A stretch of DNA of 64,000 nucleotides, from contig NZ_CP097384.1 in NCBI RefSeq assembly GCF_024584705.1, positions 372,001 through 436,000 on the forward strand. Direction: 5' to 3'. The notes beneath the pieces were generated by a model. The model was not told the DNA's origin. It saw nothing but the letters and a program-made list of their open reading frames with translations, and did not search any database. Below, piece after piece: positions 1 to 8,369 of the stretch. The translations under genes and the position numbers were made by a program. This stretch comes from Blastopirellula sp. J2-11. GTDB lineage: Bacteria > Planctomycetota > Planctomycetia > Pirellulales > Pirellulaceae. How positions within the stretch are numbered: position 1 is the stretch's first letter; each line of letters begins with the position of its first letter.

Positions 1-1083
1 CCATACGCCATCATGATTGTCGTCGATTCGGAAAAACAGGCGAGCAACCTGACGCCCTGTTTCCGTTTCACGAAAACGTGCGTCCGCCAGGCAACTGGCT
101 AGTTCGCGACCGTCGATCTGGTTGTTATCATCCAAATCGAGTTTGGAAATTAGTTCAACCTGATCTTCGTCCGTTGACTTTAAGACTTCGGGCAACTTTC
201 GTAAACCCGCAAGCATCTCGAAGTCAGTAACCTCTTTCGCCGTCTCCGTCTTCTCGGTAGCGAGCAGCGAGAGCAAATGTCTCCTGCTTTCCGGCGAGAA
301 GTCGGTCGGTTTTACAAAACGATCGAACGCCGCGTCCACCTTCTCCGTTAGGTTGGGCGTCGCGCGAGCAATCGTCCCCGTCCCCATCGGCTTTGTCGCC
401 ATCTTGTCAGGCGACAGAACATCCGCAGGTGGGTTCGACGTAATCTTAATACGCATCCCACTCGGTTTGCGATCGGGCAAAGTTGCCGGAGAAGTCGGAA
501 TTTCGGGTTTTACGCGATTGTCGCCGGTTCCCATCAGTTCGGTAAAGTTGGGGACGCGATCTGCGGGCTGCGAAACTGCCGTTTCTGGCTGGTTGGCGTC
601 CTGCGTATTCTCGACCATGGGAACAGCGGCGGGATCCTCGTGTTTGGGTTCAACGTTCGCCACGTTGTTGTTATCAATGTCGCCGTTGTCACCCAGCCAA
701 GCAGGGACTGCTAGCAGGCCAGCAACCAGCGCCGCTGCCGCCGCGCCAACGCCGATCCATTGCCACGATCGCGTCGAGCGAGGGCGATGTCGGTCGCTCA
801 TGCGACCGGCAGGCATTGGACGAAGTTCGACTTCGACCTCGGGAGCGGCCGTGGTCGTCGCACTACGACGCGTGATTTCTGCAAAGATGTCGCCTGTCAG
901 GTCACGTCCAACCGTCGCCGCTGGCAAGCTGCGAACGGCGTCACGAGCAGTTGCTAGGCTCTTCAGTTGATTCTGCAAAGCCGGAGACTCAGCCAGCGCA
1001 GCTTCGACGCGCTGTAGCTCGACCGGACCAAGTTGGCCGTCGAGATAAGCCGATAGCAGTTCTTCTGAGATCCCGGCGTTCAT
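1..1083 (-). CDS. Anti-sigma-factor-like membrane protein with C-terminal EF-hands (3' end cut by window edge)
   Basis: The frame is open from an ATG at 1083 to the window edge (361 codons, no stop). The N-terminus (about residues 5-45: ELLSAYLDGQL, then ALAESPALQNQL) is the usual opening of planctomycete zinc-finger-less anti-sigma proteins. A single membrane segment lies near residues 108-128 (WIGVGAAAAALVAGLLAVPAW). A low-complexity linker follows. Near residue 320 there is a canonical EF-hand loop, DLDDNNQIDGRE, with calcium ligands at positions 1, 3, 5, 9 and 12, and a second loop begins at DDNHDG beside the edge. I infer a membrane anti-sigma or sensor protein with an exported, possibly calcium-binding domain. 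The cognate sigma gene is not visible in the window. Confidence 0.7.
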   Translation of the reverse strand, partial: MNAGISEELLSAYLDGQLGPVELQRVEAALAESPALQNQLKSLATARDAVRSLPAATVGRDLTGDIFAEITRRSATTTAAPEVEVELRPMPAGRMSDRHRPRSTRSWQWIGVGAAAAALVAGLLAVPAWLGDNGDIDNNNVANVEPKHEDPAAVPMVENTQDANQPETAVSQPADRVPNFTELMGTGDNRVKPEIPTSPATLPDRKPSGMRIKITSNPPADVLSPDKMATKPMGTGTIARATPNLTEKVDAAFDRFVKPTDFSPESRRHLLSLLATEKTETAKEVTDFEMLAGLRKLPEVLKSTDEDQVELISKLDLDDNNQIDGRELASCLADARFRETETGRQVARLFFRIDDNHDGVW

Positions 1084-1334
1084 GATACTAGTTCGAGTGC
1101 AAAGTTTTTCCGCCAAGAATGTTACCGCGCATGATTCGCTGGCCCCAGGCGGATCAGGCCCCGCGATTCAAAACTTAAGACGGGACCTGTCCGGCAAAAG
1201 TTCCTTCCCATCGAGACGAAGCCCAGACATCGCAGGGGTAGACGTACTAAGTGTAACTCAAGTAAGGAGTTAACGCAGGGATGTGGTTTTCCTTTTTTCC
1301 AAAAACGATCTGCTATCACCAATCGTCTTCCTGA

Positions 1335-1362
1335 TTGAAATAGTCTCCCTAAATCCTACAAA
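1335..1362 (+). promoter_or_regulatory. Candidate sigma-70-type promoter for the secretin-repeat gene
   Basis: TTGAAA at 1335-1340 and TACAAA at 1357-1362 are separated by 16 bp, about 80 bp before the ATG at 1443. The match is moderate. The rest of the 1084-1442 divergent gap shows no further gene; the short reading frames in it look random. Confidence 0.3.
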
Positions 1363-1442
1363 GATGGTGATTAGGGCCCTCCATCGTGGTAGAGTGGGAG
1401 AAAACTTTGAGCTTCGTTGGACCCTTTGCTCAACTTTCCATC

Positions 1443-4373
1443 ATGCACCAGCCTGCGCTTTTCCCAATGATTAGGCACCTAACGGCCTTGCTCGTATTAC
1501 TCTGCGCTGCTTCCAGTTTTGCCCAAGAAGCGAAGATCGAAGCGGTTCAGGCGACTCCCGGCAGCGCTGTGGAGGGGCGTCCGTCTCCATCTAGCGCGAA
1601 GCCGAAGACGACCACGCCGGCAGATGCCGCCGCAAAGCCGGGTGAAACCAAACCAGGTGAAGCGAAGCCAGACGAAAAAAAGCCGATGGGGGAGAAGCCG
1701 GCCGATGGTCAGCCGAAACCGGGCGAGCCGATCAAGCGTCCAGATACGCCGCCGGATGAGGCCGATCCCCAAGAACTGAAAGTTCGCCCTGATCTGCAGG
1801 GGAAAGTGGAATTCAGCTTTCGCGGTCAGTCGTGGAAAGCGGTGCTCGATTGGTTGGCCGAAATCTCCGGCACAAGTCTCGACTGGCAAGAGTTGCCAGG
1901 CGACTATCTGAATCTGACGACGCAGCGTCCCTACAAAATTGACGAAGTGCGCGATCTGCTGAACGAGCGTCTGATGATGCGCGGGTACACCATTCTGCGT
2001 CAGCAAGATGGATTGGTCGTCACGAAACTCGACAAGCTCGATCCCGCTTCGGTGCCGCGGGTTCATCCCGAGGATCTTCGCTACCGCGATCCGCACGAGT
2101 TCGTCAAGGTTTCGTTTCCGCTCAGTTGGTTGATGGCCGAAACTGCCGTCGAAGAATTGAAGCCGATGCTCAGCCCGCATGGCAAGATGACGGCCCTCTC
2201 GACATCCAACCGACTGGAGTCGCTGGATGCGGTCGCCAACTTGATCGACATCTATCACATGCTGCAGGAAGAGCAGTCCGGTTCAGCGCAGTCGACCCGG
2301 ATGATGCCGTTTCAATTGCGATATACCCGCGCCGCCGACATCAAAACCCAGATTGAATCGCTGTTGGGAATGTCGAAGTCGGCGGGGCCCGCGATGCCGA
2401 TGGATCGAAATCAGATGCAGCAAATGCAACAGATGCAGCAGCAAATGCAGCAGCAAATGCAACAAATGCAGCAGGGAAAAGGGGGAGGCAAAAAGCCAAG
2501 CAGCCGCGATGATGAAGAGCTGCAATTGATCGTCAATCCGCGCAACAACAGCCTGGTCGCGTATGGTCCGCCGGATCGGATTTCGCTGGTTGCTCAAGCG
2601 GTGCGCATGCTGGACGTGCCGAAGGATAGCCAGTACGCCGCTTCCGAGAGCTTTGAAGAGATGAAAATTCATCGCTTAGATCAATTGGATCCGAAGACGG
2701 TGATCAAAGTGATGGAAGAGACCGGCGGACTTAACCCAGCGACCATTCTGTACGCGGACGAGAAGAACAAAGCGGTCGTCGTGATTTCCAATGATCTCAA
2801 AGATCATCAACAAGTTGACATGTTGATCAAAAAACTAGATGGCTCTGGACGGCAATTCAAAGTGGTTCCTTTGCGTCGCTTAAAAGCGGACTACGTCGCC
2901 GGAACGATCCGATTCATGATGGGCAAAGAAGAGGAAAAAGAGGAACCACGTCGCAACAGCTATTCTTATTACGGCTATGGATACGGCGGCCGCAATCAGG
3001 AAGAGAAAAAAGATGACGATTCGTTTCGTGTTGATGCCGACGTGATTAGCAATCGCTTGTTGCTGTGGGCCAACGAAATCGAACTGGAAGAGGTCAACAA
3101 GCTGTTGACTCAATTGGGCGAGATTCCGCTGGAAGGTACCCCCGGCGATTTGGTTCGTCGCGTCGAAGTGGGAGACGCCGAGTCGGCTCGTAAGTTGATG
3201 GAGCGCGTCCAGAAGCTGTGGCCCGGCGCCGGCGCCAATCCGCTGCAGATTGATTTGCCTGCCTCCGAGCCAGCGGCCGACAAAAACGAAGAGACGCCGC
3301 CGGCGGCCAAGACCAATGACAAAGCGACCAGCTTGCCAGTCGGCAAGTTTCACTTCGCCCAGGAGCGAATGACCGTTGCGGTTGAAGAGCCTGTAGTGAC
3401 CCAGGCGGAAACGACTCCGGTCGCCGCAGCCGCGCCGCCGATTCAGATCGGGCTCGATTCGCAAGGGCGTTTGATGATCAGTTCGGAAGATGCGGACGCG
3501 TTGAATCGCTTAGAAGACCTGATTCGTGAGCTGGCGCCGCCTCCCAAGGACTGGCACGTTTTCACGTTGAAATACGCATCCGCGTCACTCGTTATTCTCA
3601 ATCTCGAAGAGTTCTTCGAGGAGAAAAAAGAGGATGATTCGGATGATTCATTCCGTCGCTGGTGGTATGGAATGCCGGAAGATTCGAAGCAGGAAGATCC
3701 GCTCCGTTTGTCCAATCGCCGCCCGTTGAAGTTTATCTATGATATCGATACCAACACGATCGTCGTGCAAGGCGCCGACAATGACCAACTGAAGACGATC
3801 GCCGATTTGATTGAGCTTTATGACCGACAAGAGCCGGTCACGTCGCAGACGGCGCGGATCAATTCGATTTACCAAGTACGCTATTCCAAAGCCGAAGTCG
3901 TGGCCGACGCGGTCAAAGACGTCTTCCGCGATTTGTTGTCTTCCAACGATAAAGCGCTCCAGCAAAATCAGCAGGGAGGCGAACAGCGCCAAGGATCGAG
4001 CCGCGGGCGATCTTCGTTCTTCGGAGATGACAGCAACTCGGCCGCTCCAACCCGGATCACCTTTCAAGGCAAACTTTCGATCGGCATCGACAACGTTTCG
4101 AACACGCTGTTGATTTCGACCGAAGGGGAGAGCCTGATGACGCTGGTGACTGACATGATCAAGCGGGTCGACGAATTAGCCAAACCGGTCTCCACCATGC
4201 GTGTAATCACGCTCAATGGAAGCGGCAATCCCGCGAAGATTCGCGACGCGCTCGACAAATTGCTACGCGAGCAGAAAGCGAACAATCAGCAGCCGAATCA
4301 GCGCGGCCCGCAAAATGGTCAACCGCAGAATCAGCCAGGGATGAACGGCGGCGCCGTCGAAGTGGCGCAGTAA
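1443..4373 (+). CDS. Secreted protein with repeated secretin N-terminal (NolW-like) domains
   Basis: About 976 residues. The frame extends upstream to a GTG at 1386, but a signal peptide (MIRHLTALLVLLCAASSFAQ) starts at Met 1467, so the start is 1443 or 1467. A Pro/Lys-rich spacer is followed by several alternating alpha/beta repeats of the secretin_N kind, seen as recurring 'F.L.Y..A..I...L...' followed by 'I.....N.L.V.G....' units. Low-complexity inserts interrupt them: a Met/Gln tract at about 2416-2475, a Tyr/Gly/Arg stretch near 2955-2995 and a Gln/Asn-rich tail. No C-terminal secretin beta-barrel is recognisable. I infer a periplasmic or surface scaffold related to type II/III secretin periplasmic rings rather than a pore. 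Planctomycetes commonly carry such proteins; the exact role is unknown. Confidence 0.75.
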   Translation: MHQPALFPMIRHLTALLVLLCAASSFAQEAKIEAVQATPGSAVEGRPSPSSAKPKTTTPADAAAKPGETKPGEAKPDEKKPMGEKPADGQPKPGEPIKRPDTPPDEADPQELKVRPDLQGKVEFSFRGQSWKAVLDWLAEISGTSLDWQELPGDYLNLTTQRPYKIDEVRDLLNERLMMRGYTILRQQDGLVVTKLDKLDPASVPRVHPEDLRYRDPHEFVKVSFPLSWLMAETAVEELKPMLSPHGKMTALSTSNRLESLDAVANLIDIYHMLQEEQSGSAQSTRMMPFQLRYTRAADIKTQIESLLGMSKSAGPAMPMDRNQMQQMQQMQQQMQQQMQQMQQGKGGGKKPSSRDDEELQLIVNPRNNSLVAYGPPDRISLVAQAVRMLDVPKDSQYAASESFEEMKIHRLDQLDPKTVIKVMEETGGLNPATILYADEKNKAVVVISNDLKDHQQVDMLIKKLDGSGRQFKVVPLRRLKADYVAGTIRFMMGKEEEKEEPRRNSYSYYGYGYGGRNQEEKKDDDSFRVDADVISNRLLLWANEIELEEVNKLLTQLGEIPLEGTPGDLVRRVEVGDAESARKLMERVQKLWPGAGANPLQIDLPASEPAADKNEETPPAAKTNDKATSLPVGKFHFAQERMTVAVEEPVVTQAETTPVAAAAPPIQIGLDSQGRLMISSEDADALNRLEDLIRELAPPPKDWHVFTLKYASASLVILNLEEFFEEKKEDDSDDSFRRWWYGMPEDSKQEDPLRLSNRRPLKFIYDIDTNTIVVQGADNDQLKTIADLIELYDRQEPVTSQTARINSIYQVRYSKAEVVADAVKDVFRDLLSSNDKALQQNQQGGEQRQGSSRGRSSFFGDDSNSAAPTRITFQGKLSIGIDNVSNTLLISTEGESLMTLVTDMIKRVDELAKPVSTMRVITLNGSGNPAKIRDALDKLLREQKANNQQPNQRGPQNGQPQNQPGMNGGAVEVAQ

Positions 4374-4394
4374 GACCTATTGAACGCGACTACT

Positions 4395-4493
4395 CTTCGT
4401 AGCCCGCAGCGCGAGCGAGAGAAAATCGCTCGGCCATTCTCATGCGATTCGAAGTAGTCAAACGCATTTCCCTCGCTGGCGCTGGCGGGCTAG
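4395..4493. repeat. Inverted pair of REP-like elements between convergent genes
   Basis: CTTCGTAGCCCGCAGCGCGA begins at 4395 and a degenerate inverted copy (cctcgctggcgctggcgggcta) lies at 4471-4492. They flank a spacer between the convergent secretin-repeat and kinase genes, so the transcript could fold here. The same core recurs at 4566-4605, 20055-20079 and 42171-42426. Confidence 0.6.
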
Positions 4494-4565
4494 TGTGACG
4501 ATTTTCGGTGGATTCGGACCCTATTTGATCGTGCTTCACCCGTGTTCAACACTTCCTGAATTGCT

Positions 4566-4605
4566 AAATAGCGCAACCTCAAAACTTGCGCCTCGGGCTA
4601 CGAAG
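4566..4605. repeat. Dispersed 40-bp REP-like repeat overlapping the kinase stop codon
   Basis: This 40-bp copy has a small palindrome (GCGCAA, 9 bases, TTGCGC) followed by CGGGCTACGAAG. It differs at only two positions from the reverse complement of 42171-42210. Read on the minus strand its CTTCGTAG provides the last codons and the TAG stop (4598-4600) of the kinase gene. Confidence 0.7.
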
Positions 4606-6463
4606 AGAGGGCGCCGCCTTCCATGCTCTCAGGTTCCGCCGGCTGCTCGGTTTCGCTTTTTGGCGCTTCTGCTTCTTTAGGCGACGTATCTTGTTCACTT
4701 TCGGGCCTCGGCTTTTCTTCGACCGGGACGCTGGCGGGCGTTTCGCTCAACGCTTGCTGCGCCTTTTCCATTTGTTCCCACGCCCACGGTTTGTCTCCAT
4801 AAAGATCGATCAGGCCTTGATAGATTCGCCGCGCCTGGTTGGGTTCGTCGGTCGCCATCTGGTTGGCGGCGGCCATGCGGGCGCCGATTTCCGCAAGTTG
4901 CTTGCTGCTGGTCTCGGCCAATTGCTTGTCGAGTTGCGCGAGTCGACGCTCGGCGAGCGTCAGGCAGCGACTTGCATCGCCGGTGATGCGATCTGGCGGC
5001 CCGTAGACGGCGAGCAAGGCTTGCATTTTGGCGGCAGCTTCTTCCGGCGCCGAATCGATCAGGCGAAGTGCGTCGATATAGGCGATCTCAATCGCATCAA
5101 AAGTCTCGGTCTTTTGCCGCAATTGCATGGTCAGGCGATAGCGGCGCTCGCGTCGATCCAGGCTCAGTTCTTCTTTCCACGATTTGACTTCCTCGGCGCG
5201 CGGGTCGTCGGGATAGATCGTTAAAAACTGATCGAGTTCATCGCCGGCTTCGTCCAACTGGTCATTGTCGACCGACGCTGCGAGCTGCTCGTACATTGCA
5301 TCCGCGGAAGGAGCGCGTGGGAGCCAGAAGATGAGGATCAAGATCACCACCAGCGCCAGCGCGATCAGTCCCGTTTGGATGTGATTTCGCCATGACGAAA
5401 CCGGTTCGTCGTTGTGGGTAAAGTAGCGCCCTGATTTACTGTCTTGAGCGACCGTTGTGAAATGTTTGGTTTGGCCAACCGGAGGGGGTGGTTCCGGAGC
5501 GGCGGATTCCGGTGCGATCCGCGTTTCGTCATCGGCAATATATTGGGCCGATTCGCTGGCCTCTCTTTTCAGGCGATAATCGTCCATTAAGTCGGGGGTC
5601 TGCGTTTCGATGACGGCTGATTCGATGCGAAAGGCGGCTTCGTCCGGAAGCTCGGACTCCAGCAACGCTTCAATACGACGAATCACGGTCGTTGCGGTTG
5701 GAAATCGATCGCGGGGGCGCTTTTCCAACATGCGGTGAATGATATCAGCCGCTTCGTCGGGAACTCCGTCGCACAATCGATCAATCGGCGGCGGGTCAGA
5801 GTTCCGCAGCTTGTCGAGCGCCTCGGTTACTGTTTTCGCGCGAAACGGCGGCTGCTTGGCCAGCATCGCATAGATCACGGCGCCCAGACTATAGAGATCG
5901 CTGCGTGGGCTGACCGGTTCGCCAAAGGCTTGTTCGGGGGCCATAAAGTCAGCGGTGCCGATGATGCCTCCGTCGGCCGTCACGCCGGTCGCGCCAAACA
6001 GGCGAGCGATGCCGAAGTCGGAGATTTTGACGTTCCCCTCTTTGTCGATCAGGATATTCGCCGGCTTCACGTCGCGATGGATGACGCCAAAGTCGTGCGC
6101 GTGCTTCAGGCCTTGTGCGATCGCCAAGCCGATTTCAAATGCTTCTCGCCAAGTGTAGTCACGCTTGCGCTGGATCAATTCTGACAGGCTGTTCCCATCC
6201 ACCAACTCCATTGCATAGAACATGCCGGCCGGTTCTTCTCCATAGCCAAACAAGCGGACGATGTGCGGGTGTTTCAACGTCTTCAGCGTTTCGATCTCGC
6301 GTTCAAAACGCTCGCGGGCTCCACCCCGACCCGCTCCGCCGTGCAATACCTTGATCGCCGCCCGATCGCCGGTTCGCTCGTCGATGCCGACATAAACGGT
6401 TCCCATGCCGCCGCGACCGAGCGTTTCGTGAATAACGTAAGGGCCGAATTTTTCGTTGGTCAT
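4598..6463 (-). CDS. Membrane-anchored Hanks-type serine/threonine protein kinase
   Basis: 621 residues. The kinase domain spans about 9-270: glycine loop GRGGMGTVY (16-24), ATP-anchoring Lys38, catalytic HRDVKPAN (Asp131), DFG Asp149 and the APE-like MAPEQ motif, all present, so it should be active. A single transmembrane helix near 365-385 (IALALVVILILIFWL) separates it from an extracytoplasmic part with tetratricopeptide-like helices and an acidic Pro/Glu tail. This is the PknB-like layout common in planctomycetes. It lies 115 bp downstream of the ABC-associated membrane protein gene on the same strand and may be co-transcribed. Its last three codons lie inside a dispersed repeat. Substrates cannot be predicted. 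Confidence 0.92.
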   Translation of the reverse strand: MTNEKFGPYVIHETLGRGGMGTVYVGIDERTGDRAAIKVLHGGAGRGGARERFEREIETLKTLKHPHIVRLFGYGEEPAGMFYAMELVDGNSLSELIQRKRDYTWREAFEIGLAIAQGLKHAHDFGVIHRDVKPANILIDKEGNVKISDFGIARLFGATGVTADGGIIGTADFMAPEQAFGEPVSPRSDLYSLGAVIYAMLAKQPPFRAKTVTEALDKLRNSDPPPIDRLCDGVPDEAADIIHRMLEKRPRDRFPTATTVIRRIEALLESELPDEAAFRIESAVIETQTPDLMDDYRLKREASESAQYIADDETRIAPESAAPEPPPPVGQTKHFTTVAQDSKSGRYFTHNDEPVSSWRNHIQTGLIALALVVILILIFWLPRAPSADAMYEQLAASVDNDQLDEAGDELDQFLTIYPDDPRAEEVKSWKEELSLDRRERRYRLTMQLRQKTETFDAIEIAYIDALRLIDSAPEEAAAKMQALLAVYGPPDRITGDASRCLTLAERRLAQLDKQLAETSSKQLAEIGARMAAANQMATDEPNQARRIYQGLIDLYGDKPWAWEQMEKAQQALSETPASVPVEEKPRPESEQDTSPKEAEAPKSETEQPAEPESMEGGALSS

Positions 6464-6578
6464 AAGCGCGTGCGAAATCGAGAGGAGCGGAAAAGAAGAG
6501 AAGCGAAGTGCGCAAGCAAAAGCGGCGAAGTTGGAACGCTCCGCCGCTCTTTAGAATACGCGTTTTCGCAGTGCGAGG

Positions 6579-8369
6579 CTATTCCGCAGCGGGAGTCGCG
6601 GCTTCCGGCTTCGCTGCTTCGGCCGGTTTGTCGGCTGCAGGCTTTTCGGTGGGGGGCGTTTCCGGCGTTTTCTCTGGCATCGGCGTTTCCGTCGCCGGCG
6701 CGTCAGTCATGGGAGCCGGCTTCTTCATCTCGGGTTCCGCCGCTGGAGTTTCGTCCATCGGCTTGGCCGCTTTCTCTTCCTCCGTTTCGTCCTTCGACGA
6801 AGTCGCGGGAGGCGCTGGACGCTGGAACCCTGGGATGTGAATTTCCATGAGGTCCATCAGGGGGAAGTCGGCCGGTAACGTTTCGCCCAGTTGCTCCAGC
6901 AACTGTGCATACGTTTTTAGCTCGTCCGACAAGTCGCCGCTGGCAGCGTCATCTTTCAATTCGGGATGCTCGGCGTAAATCTCCGCCCACAGGTCCCAGG
7001 CCTGATTGTAGAGATCACGCGATTCGACCAGGTTGGCGTTCTCGAACGCTTGATTCGCTTGATAGACAAGGCTGCGAGCCTTGATCGCACGATTGGTCAT
7101 TTCGGTCGAGGAGCGAGTCTCCCAGTAGTCGTAATGAACGACGCTCTTTTGTTTGTCGATGATTCCTTGCAGGAACTCCAGATCGGTAATGTCGCGGTAA
7201 AGGCGACGAATCTCGATCGCTTTTTTCGGGTCGTTGATTCGTTTGATGAGATCCGCCGGTTTGGGCGTGATCGCTTCTTGGGCTTTGCGTGCGGCCAGCA
7301 GTTGTTCGCCGGTTCGCTCGGCTTCCGGAACCTCGAGCGCCGCAAGTTGGTCTTCCGGCAGTTTGGCCTTTTTCTCCGAGCGAATCTCGGCGTCAAGCGG
7401 GCCGATCAATTCATTCGCTTTCGCGCGGAGTTCTTTCAACTGCGCCGTGTAACGCTTGTAGTCATTCAGTTTGACCGGAATGCCCCAACTGGTCGGCAAG
7501 TCGCGATCGCCGTAATCGTTGGTCCATTCTTCGTTTCCTTTCGCCCAGGCGGTTTGGGCAGTATCGCCGATGGCGCCTTCTTTTTCGATGAACTCGGCGA
7601 AGCTCATCATGCGCTTCGGAGCGTTCGAGAAGAAGATCGCAGGCGAGGCGTTGCCGATCTTACCGGCGCCCGTGTCGACCACGCGGTCGGACCACTGATT
7701 CCAGAGACGAGCGACGAGCCAGTTGTCAGGCTTGTTGCCGACGCCGGCGGCGTCTTGCTCGACGTTCGAGCCTGCTTTGCTCAGGTAATCATTGATTTCG
7801 GCATGAAATTCGGTGTCATCGGGGAAGATCTGACGGTACTGCGTTTTTTCGTCGGCATACCCAAATTTGATGCCGAAGAAGTGCGCGACCGCGTTCATCA
7901 GTTTCGGTTCGTCATAGTTGTAACGCGTACCGGCCATCTGATATTCCAGGCCTTTTTTGACCCACAGATAACGATGGCGATAGTTATCGAACTCGCGCGA
8001 AATGTTGTACGACAAGTTCCAGGCCTGATATTCCCAAACGCTCAGGAAGTGGGGGTTCAGGTGGGTGATCTGCTCGCAGATCGCATTGACGTGATCGTAC
8101 TGTTCGGTCTTTTGGTATTCGTTCAGCTGATTCCACAGAATGAGCGTCGCGATCCCATCCATGCCGAGCATGCTCAGGCGCATCGCTTCGCTGGTCGGAT
8201 CGATTTCGCCCAATTCCGCTTTGGCGATGCGATATTCGGTCCGCTTTTGCGCCAGCAATCCGCCGGCGCTATTGGACGTTCTCGGTTGACTCAGGAACGA
8301 GTTCAAGATCAACAGAACGACAATGCAGCCGCCATAGATAATCTTGCGAATAAATGATCCGTTGTTCAT
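6579..8369 (-). CDS. Membrane-anchored protein of unknown function linked to ABC-2 transporter
   Basis: 596 residues. An N-terminal membrane anchor (IYGGCIVVLLILNSFL, about 10-25) is followed by a mainly helical body containing tetratricopeptide-like helices (residues about 55-130 mention-worthy: repeated aromatic/Leu pattern around LNEYQKTEQYDHVNAICEQI) and ending in a Pro/Ala/Glu/Lys-rich tail of about 80 residues. Its ATG overlaps the stop of the permease gene (ATGA, 8366-8369), so the two are translationally coupled and the protein probably belongs to the transporter complex. No catalytic motif was seen. The family seems to be planctomycete-specific; I do not know its name. Confidence 0.75.
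   Translation of the reverse strand: MNNGSFIRKIIYGGCIVVLLILNSFLSQPRTSNSAGGLLAQKRTEYRIAKAELGEIDPTSEAMRLSMLGMDGIATLILWNQLNEYQKTEQYDHVNAICEQITHLNPHFLSVWEYQAWNLSYNISREFDNYRHRYLWVKKGLEYQMAGTRYNYDEPKLMNAVAHFFGIKFGYADEKTQYRQIFPDDTEFHAEINDYLSKAGSNVEQDAAGVGNKPDNWLVARLWNQWSDRVVDTGAGKIGNASPAIFFSNAPKRMMSFAEFIEKEGAIGDTAQTAWAKGNEEWTNDYGDRDLPTSWGIPVKLNDYKRYTAQLKELRAKANELIGPLDAEIRSEKKAKLPEDQLAALEVPEAERTGEQLLAARKAQEAITPKPADLIKRINDPKKAIEIRRLYRDITDLEFLQGIIDKQKSVVHYDYWETRSSTEMTNRAIKARSLVYQANQAFENANLVESRDLYNQAWDLWAEIYAEHPELKDDAASGDLSDELKTYAQLLEQLGETLPADFPLMDLMEIHIPGFQRPAPPATSSKDETEEEKAAKPMDETPAAEPEMKKPAPMTDAPATETPMPEKTPETPPTEKPAADKPAEAAKPEAATPAAE

Noticed and set aside
6966-8357. A 463-codon open frame on the plus strand
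   Set aside because: It lies entirely opposite the membrane protein gene on the minus strand; composition is that of a reverse-complement shadow with no ribosome site.
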